A stretch of 9,784 nt of DNA from a bacterium (GTDB lineage Bacteria; Patescibacteria; Paceibacteria; UBA9973; UBA2103). This document shows positions 7,598 to 9,784 of this stretch, in pieces; position 1 is the stretch's first letter; each line of letters begins with the position of its first letter. Position numbers and translations under genes: made by a program. The notes under the pieces are model-generated. The model was not told the DNA's origin. It did no database searches and saw only the letters and a list, made by a program, of their open reading frames with translations. The stretch covers positions 1-9,784 of the forward strand of contig JAKAMK010000024.1 in the NCBI GenBank assembly GCA_021812925.1. Direction: 5' to 3'.

Positions 7598-7640
7598 GAG
7601 ACCCATAGCTGCCGCAAGGCACTGTGGGTCTCCGTTTTTT
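7598..7640 (+). terminator. Strong intrinsic terminator after the lipoprotein gene
   Basis: GAGACCCATAG (7598-7608) pairs with CTGTGGGTCTC (7622-7632), with one G-U. A one-base bulge leads to an inner TGCC/GGCA stem closed by a GCAA tetraloop (7614-7617). TCCGTTTTTT follows, and an upstream AAAACGGA (7582-7589) could pair with TCCGTTTT, so the element may also stop transcription on the other strand. Confidence 0.93.
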
Positions 7641-7647
7641 ATACCTG

Positions 7648-7656
7648 TGGTATAGT
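7648..7656 (+). promoter_or_regulatory. Extended -10 promoter of the membrane protein-leuS operon
   Basis: TGGTATAGT is an extended -10 element (TG, one base, TATAGT). The hexamer ends eight bases before the ATG at 7665, so the mRNA would start at or one to two bases before the start codon. No -35 is evident; the T-tract of the terminator occupies that area. There is no Shine-Dalgarno sequence. Confidence 0.6.
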
Positions 7657-7664
7657 TTTCTCAT

Positions 7665-8210
7665 ATGGAACACACCGACCCGGGAGCGAAGCAGCCGAAG
7701 TTCGTGCGCTGGGCGCTCATGCTCGGCATCGTGGTGGTACTGAACGTCTTCTTCTCCGTCATCGTGTCACTCGCGTTCCCGTACCCGCAGTACAACGACT
7801 ACTGCCCGAGCCCGACCGGCCCGACGCCGACCGATGCGGCTACCTGTGACGCGCAGGGCGGCACCTGGACAGAAACCTCGGTCGCGCCCCCGACCTCAGA
7901 CGTGAAGGCGCCCTCCGGGTACTGCGATATGTACGCGAAGTGCCAGAAGCCGTTCCAGAACGCGCTCGACCAGGCGGCGCTCTCGAGCTTCATCCTCATG
8001 ATCGTGCTCGGCGTCGTCTCGCTCGTGGGCGGACTGCTCCCCATCGGCTCGTCGATCGTGTCCTCCGGCCTCTCCTACGGCGGCGTCCTCGCGCTCATCG
8101 TCGCCTCCGTGAGCTACTGGGGCAGCGCGGGCCAGTGGCTGCGCCTCGGAATAGCGACGGTGGCACTCCTCGGCCTCCTCTACGTGGGCATCCGCAAGTT
8201 CCGCGACTAA
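7665..8210 (+). CDS. Four-helix membrane protein with a cysteine-bearing external loop
   Basis: The 181-residue product has a short charged N-terminus, a first transmembrane helix (about residues 16-38), and a polar loop of some 65 residues. Three closely spaced helices follow (about 107-126, 131-150 and 160-176), and the protein ends in a basic tail, IRKFRD. The positive-inside rule puts the loop outside the membrane. It has four cysteines (47, 61, 87 and 93) in the contexts DYCPSP, ATCDAQGGTW, GYCDMY and AKCQKPF, which could form two disulfides. From memory, proteins with this helix-loop-three-helix plan and a PYPQYxDYCP start of the loop occur in several Parcubacteria, without known function; I could not check this. 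leuS begins five bases after its stop, so they form an operon. A leaderless mRNA is likely. Confidence 0.85.
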   Translation: MEHTDPGAKQPKFVRWALMLGIVVVLNVFFSVIVSLAFPYPQYNDYCPSPTGPTPTDAATCDAQGGTWTETSVAPPTSDVKAPSGYCDMYAKCQKPFQNALDQAALSSFILMIVLGVVSLVGGLLPIGSSIVSSGLSYGGVLALIVASVSYWGSAGQWLRLGIATVALLGLLYVGIRKFRD

Positions 8211-8215
8211 TCGCC

Positions 8216-9784
8216 ATGGCACGGGATCCGTACCAGCATGCCGCGGTTGAACGCGCCGCGCAGGAACGCTGGACAAAGGAAGGCATCTATACGGCTTCTG
8301 AGGCATCGGGGAAGCCGAAGAAGTACGTGCTCGACATGTTCCCATACCCCTCAGGCGAGGGACTCCACGTCGGCCACCCGAAAGGCTACATAGCCACCGA
8401 CATCTACTCCCGCTACTCGCGGATGAAGGGCTTCGAGGTGCTCCATCCGATGGGTTGGGACGCCTTCGGTCTGCCCGCTGAGAACTTCGCCATAAAGCAC
8501 AAGGTACATCCGCGCATCGCGGTGGAGCGGAACATCGCGAATTTCAAGCAGCAGCTCGCCCATATCGGCTTCGACTACGACTGGTCGCGCGAGATAAACA
8601 CCACCGACCCGGCCTACTACCACTGGACGCAGTGGATTTTCCTCAAGATGCTCGAGCACGGGCTCGCGTTCCAATCCGACGAACCGATCAACTGGTGTCC
8701 GTCCTGTAAGACCGGCCTCGCGAACGAGGACCTCGATGGCAACGTTTGCGAGCGGTGCGGCACGCCAGTCGAGAAGAAGAAGCTCCCGCAGTGGGTGCTG
8801 AAGATCACCGACTACGCCGACCGGATGCTCGCCGACCTCGACACGCTCGACTGGCCCGAGCACGTGAAGGAAGCGCAGCGGAATTGGATAGGCCGGAGCG
8901 AGGGCGCGGAAATCGATTTCGCGATTGCCGGCAGTGACGCGAAGGTTACCGTATTCACGACGCGGCCGGATACTATCTTCGGCGCGACGTACCTCGTGCT
9001 CGCGCCCGAACATCCGCTCGTGAAGACGCTTTCGTACGACAATAAGGACGAGGTGCGTGCGTATGCGGCCGAAGCGGCTGCAAAAACTGAAATAGAGCGC
9101 AGCGCAGAAGGGAAGGAGAAGACAGGCGTTCTGCTGAAAGGCGTGAAAGCAGTGAATCCGGCAACGAAAGAAGAGATTCCGGTCTTCGTCGCCGACTATG
9201 TGCTCTCGGGCTACGGCACGGGCGCCATCATGGCGGTCCCGGCGCACGACGTGCGTGATTTCGAGTTCGCGCAGAAATATGACCTACCCGTACGGCAGGT
9301 CGTAGCGCCGCTCTTCATGGCGCCTCCGGGCGGCGAGGATGCTTTACATGATGATCTGCCGTTCGAGGAGCGCGATGCGATCGTTGCCATCGTGCGTGAT
9401 CCGCAGAACGGCCAGTACCTCGTACTCGATTGGAAAGGAGTGGCGTGGCACACCTTCGTGACCGGCGGCATCGAGAAAGGACAGTCGCCGGAGGAAGCCG
9501 CGCGTAGAGAGGTGCTCGAAGAGACTGGCTACGCGAATCTCAAACTGGTTCGCGACCTCGGCGTCCTGCACAGCAAGTTCTATCACCCGCCCAAAGGCGT
9601 CAACCGATTCGGCCACTTCCGTTGCTTCTACTTCGAACTCGAGAATACCGAGCGTGAACCGCTTGCTGACGGCGAAGATGAGAAACACGCGGTACGATGG
9701 GTTCCCGAATCTGAACTCAAGGGCATACTCACGGCTCCTGCGCACCACTACCTCTTGGGACTCCTGACCGACTCACCGACCTAC
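8216..9784 (+). CDS. leuS: Leucyl-tRNA synthetase with an inserted NUDIX domain, 5' part (3' end outside window)
   Basis: Class I aminoacyl-tRNA synthetase that charges tRNA-Leu in the cytoplasm. The window holds the first 523 codons and the frame is open to the end. Visible: DMFPYPSGEGLHVGH with the HIGH-type motif HVGH (residues 51-54), GYIATDIYSRYSRMKGFEV with LHPMGWDAFGLPAEN, and a zinc-binding pair CPSC/CERC (Cys161, 164, 178, 181). The CP1 editing domain shows the threonine-rich motif FTTRPDTIFGATYL, then SGYGTGAIMAVPAHD and VRDFEFAQKY (HDxRD at 344-348). Immediately after this, where the editing domain would normally continue, a NUDIX domain occupies about residues 386-512. The KMSKS motif and anticodon-binding domain lie beyond the window. 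Start: ATG at 8216, five bases after the previous stop, with no Shine-Dalgarno sequence. Confidence 0.96.
   Translation, partial: MARDPYQHAAVERAAQERWTKEGIYTASEASGKPKKYVLDMFPYPSGEGLHVGHPKGYIATDIYSRYSRMKGFEVLHPMGWDAFGLPAENFAIKHKVHPRIAVERNIANFKQQLAHIGFDYDWSREINTTDPAYYHWTQWIFLKMLEHGLAFQSDEPINWCPSCKTGLANEDLDGNVCERCGTPVEKKKLPQWVLKITDYADRMLADLDTLDWPEHVKEAQRNWIGRSEGAEIDFAIAGSDAKVTVFTTRPDTIFGATYLVLAPEHPLVKTLSYDNKDEVRAYAAEAAAKTEIERSAEGKEKTGVLLKGVKAVNPATKEEIPVFVADYVLSGYGTGAIMAVPAHDVRDFEFAQKYDLPVRQVVAPLFMAPPGGEDALHDDLPFEERDAIVAIVRDPQNGQYLVLDWKGVAWHTFVTGGIEKGQSPEEAARREVLEETGYANLKLVRDLGVLHSKFYHPPKGVNRFGHFRCFYFELENTEREPLADGEDEKHAVRWVPESELKGILTAPAHHYLLGLLTDSPTY
9371..9751 (+). other. NUDIX hydrolase domain inserted in the LeuS editing domain
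   Basis: Domain annotation within leuS (about residues 386-512). It begins with the strand DAIVAIVRD, typical of the NUDIX fold, followed by QYLVLDWK and WHTFVTGG. The NUDIX box runs from Gly417: GGIEKGQ, SPEEAAR, REVLEETGY, ending at Tyr439. It keeps Arg431, Glu432, Glu435 and Glu436, the residues that bind metal in the family; the first Glu of the consensus is Gln423. Later strands include HSKFYHPP, FGHFRCFYFEL and VRWVPESEL. The reading frame is uninterrupted on both sides. Substrate unknown. Confidence 0.85.

Noticed and set aside
9362..9784. NUDIX protein as a separate gene after a truncated leuS
   Set aside because: No stop codon separates it from leuS, and no start codon or ribosome-binding site is found at its beginning. 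The frame and codon style continue smoothly.

Overview
The window reads like a high-GC (roughly 60 % by eye) member of the Patescibacteria (CPR), probably a Parcubacteria-type lineage. This is inference from family resemblance. The signs are a tightly packed plus-strand layout, a stripped-down F1 epsilon subunit, several short membrane proteins of a kind I associate with CPR genomes, very few Shine-Dalgarno sequences, and a leucyl-tRNA synthetase carrying a NUDIX domain inside its editing domain. TAG, TAA and TGA all end genes, so the standard bacterial code applies. Every convincing gene is on the plus strand.

Region 1 (1-3606) is the F1 part of an ATP synthase operon in the order atpA (3' part only), atpG, atpD, atpC. 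The spacers before atpD and atpC are each about 80 bases and share a degenerate heptanucleotide (AGC-led) repeat with conserved internal spacing. The repeat reaches into the atpG stop codon and the atpC start codon.

Region 2 (3607-5422) holds four small genes: a four-helix membrane protein, a short soluble helical protein, a five-helix membrane protein, and a flavodoxin-fold NAD(P)H:quinone-type oxidoreductase. The last two overlap by four bases. Two of the genes have -10 elements exactly six bases before ATG, which suggests leaderless mRNAs.

Region 3 (5403-6683) begins with a promoter inside the end of the oxidoreductase gene. It drives a roughly 120-base, strongly structured RNA that ends at an intrinsic terminator. 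The P-loop ATPase gene ychF follows. I cannot assign the RNA to a known family.

Region 4 (6684-7640) is a self-contained two-gene unit with its own promoter, strong Shine-Dalgarno sites, a coupled start, and a textbook terminator. It encodes a small two-helix membrane protein and a lipoprotein. Its translation signals and Leu codons differ from the surrounding genes, so it may have been acquired.

Region 5 (7641-9784) is a second operon: a four-helix membrane protein with four cysteines in its external loop, then leuS, which runs off the end of the window. LeuS contains a complete-looking NUDIX domain placed right after the HDxRD motif of the CP1 editing domain. This is the most unusual protein architecture here.
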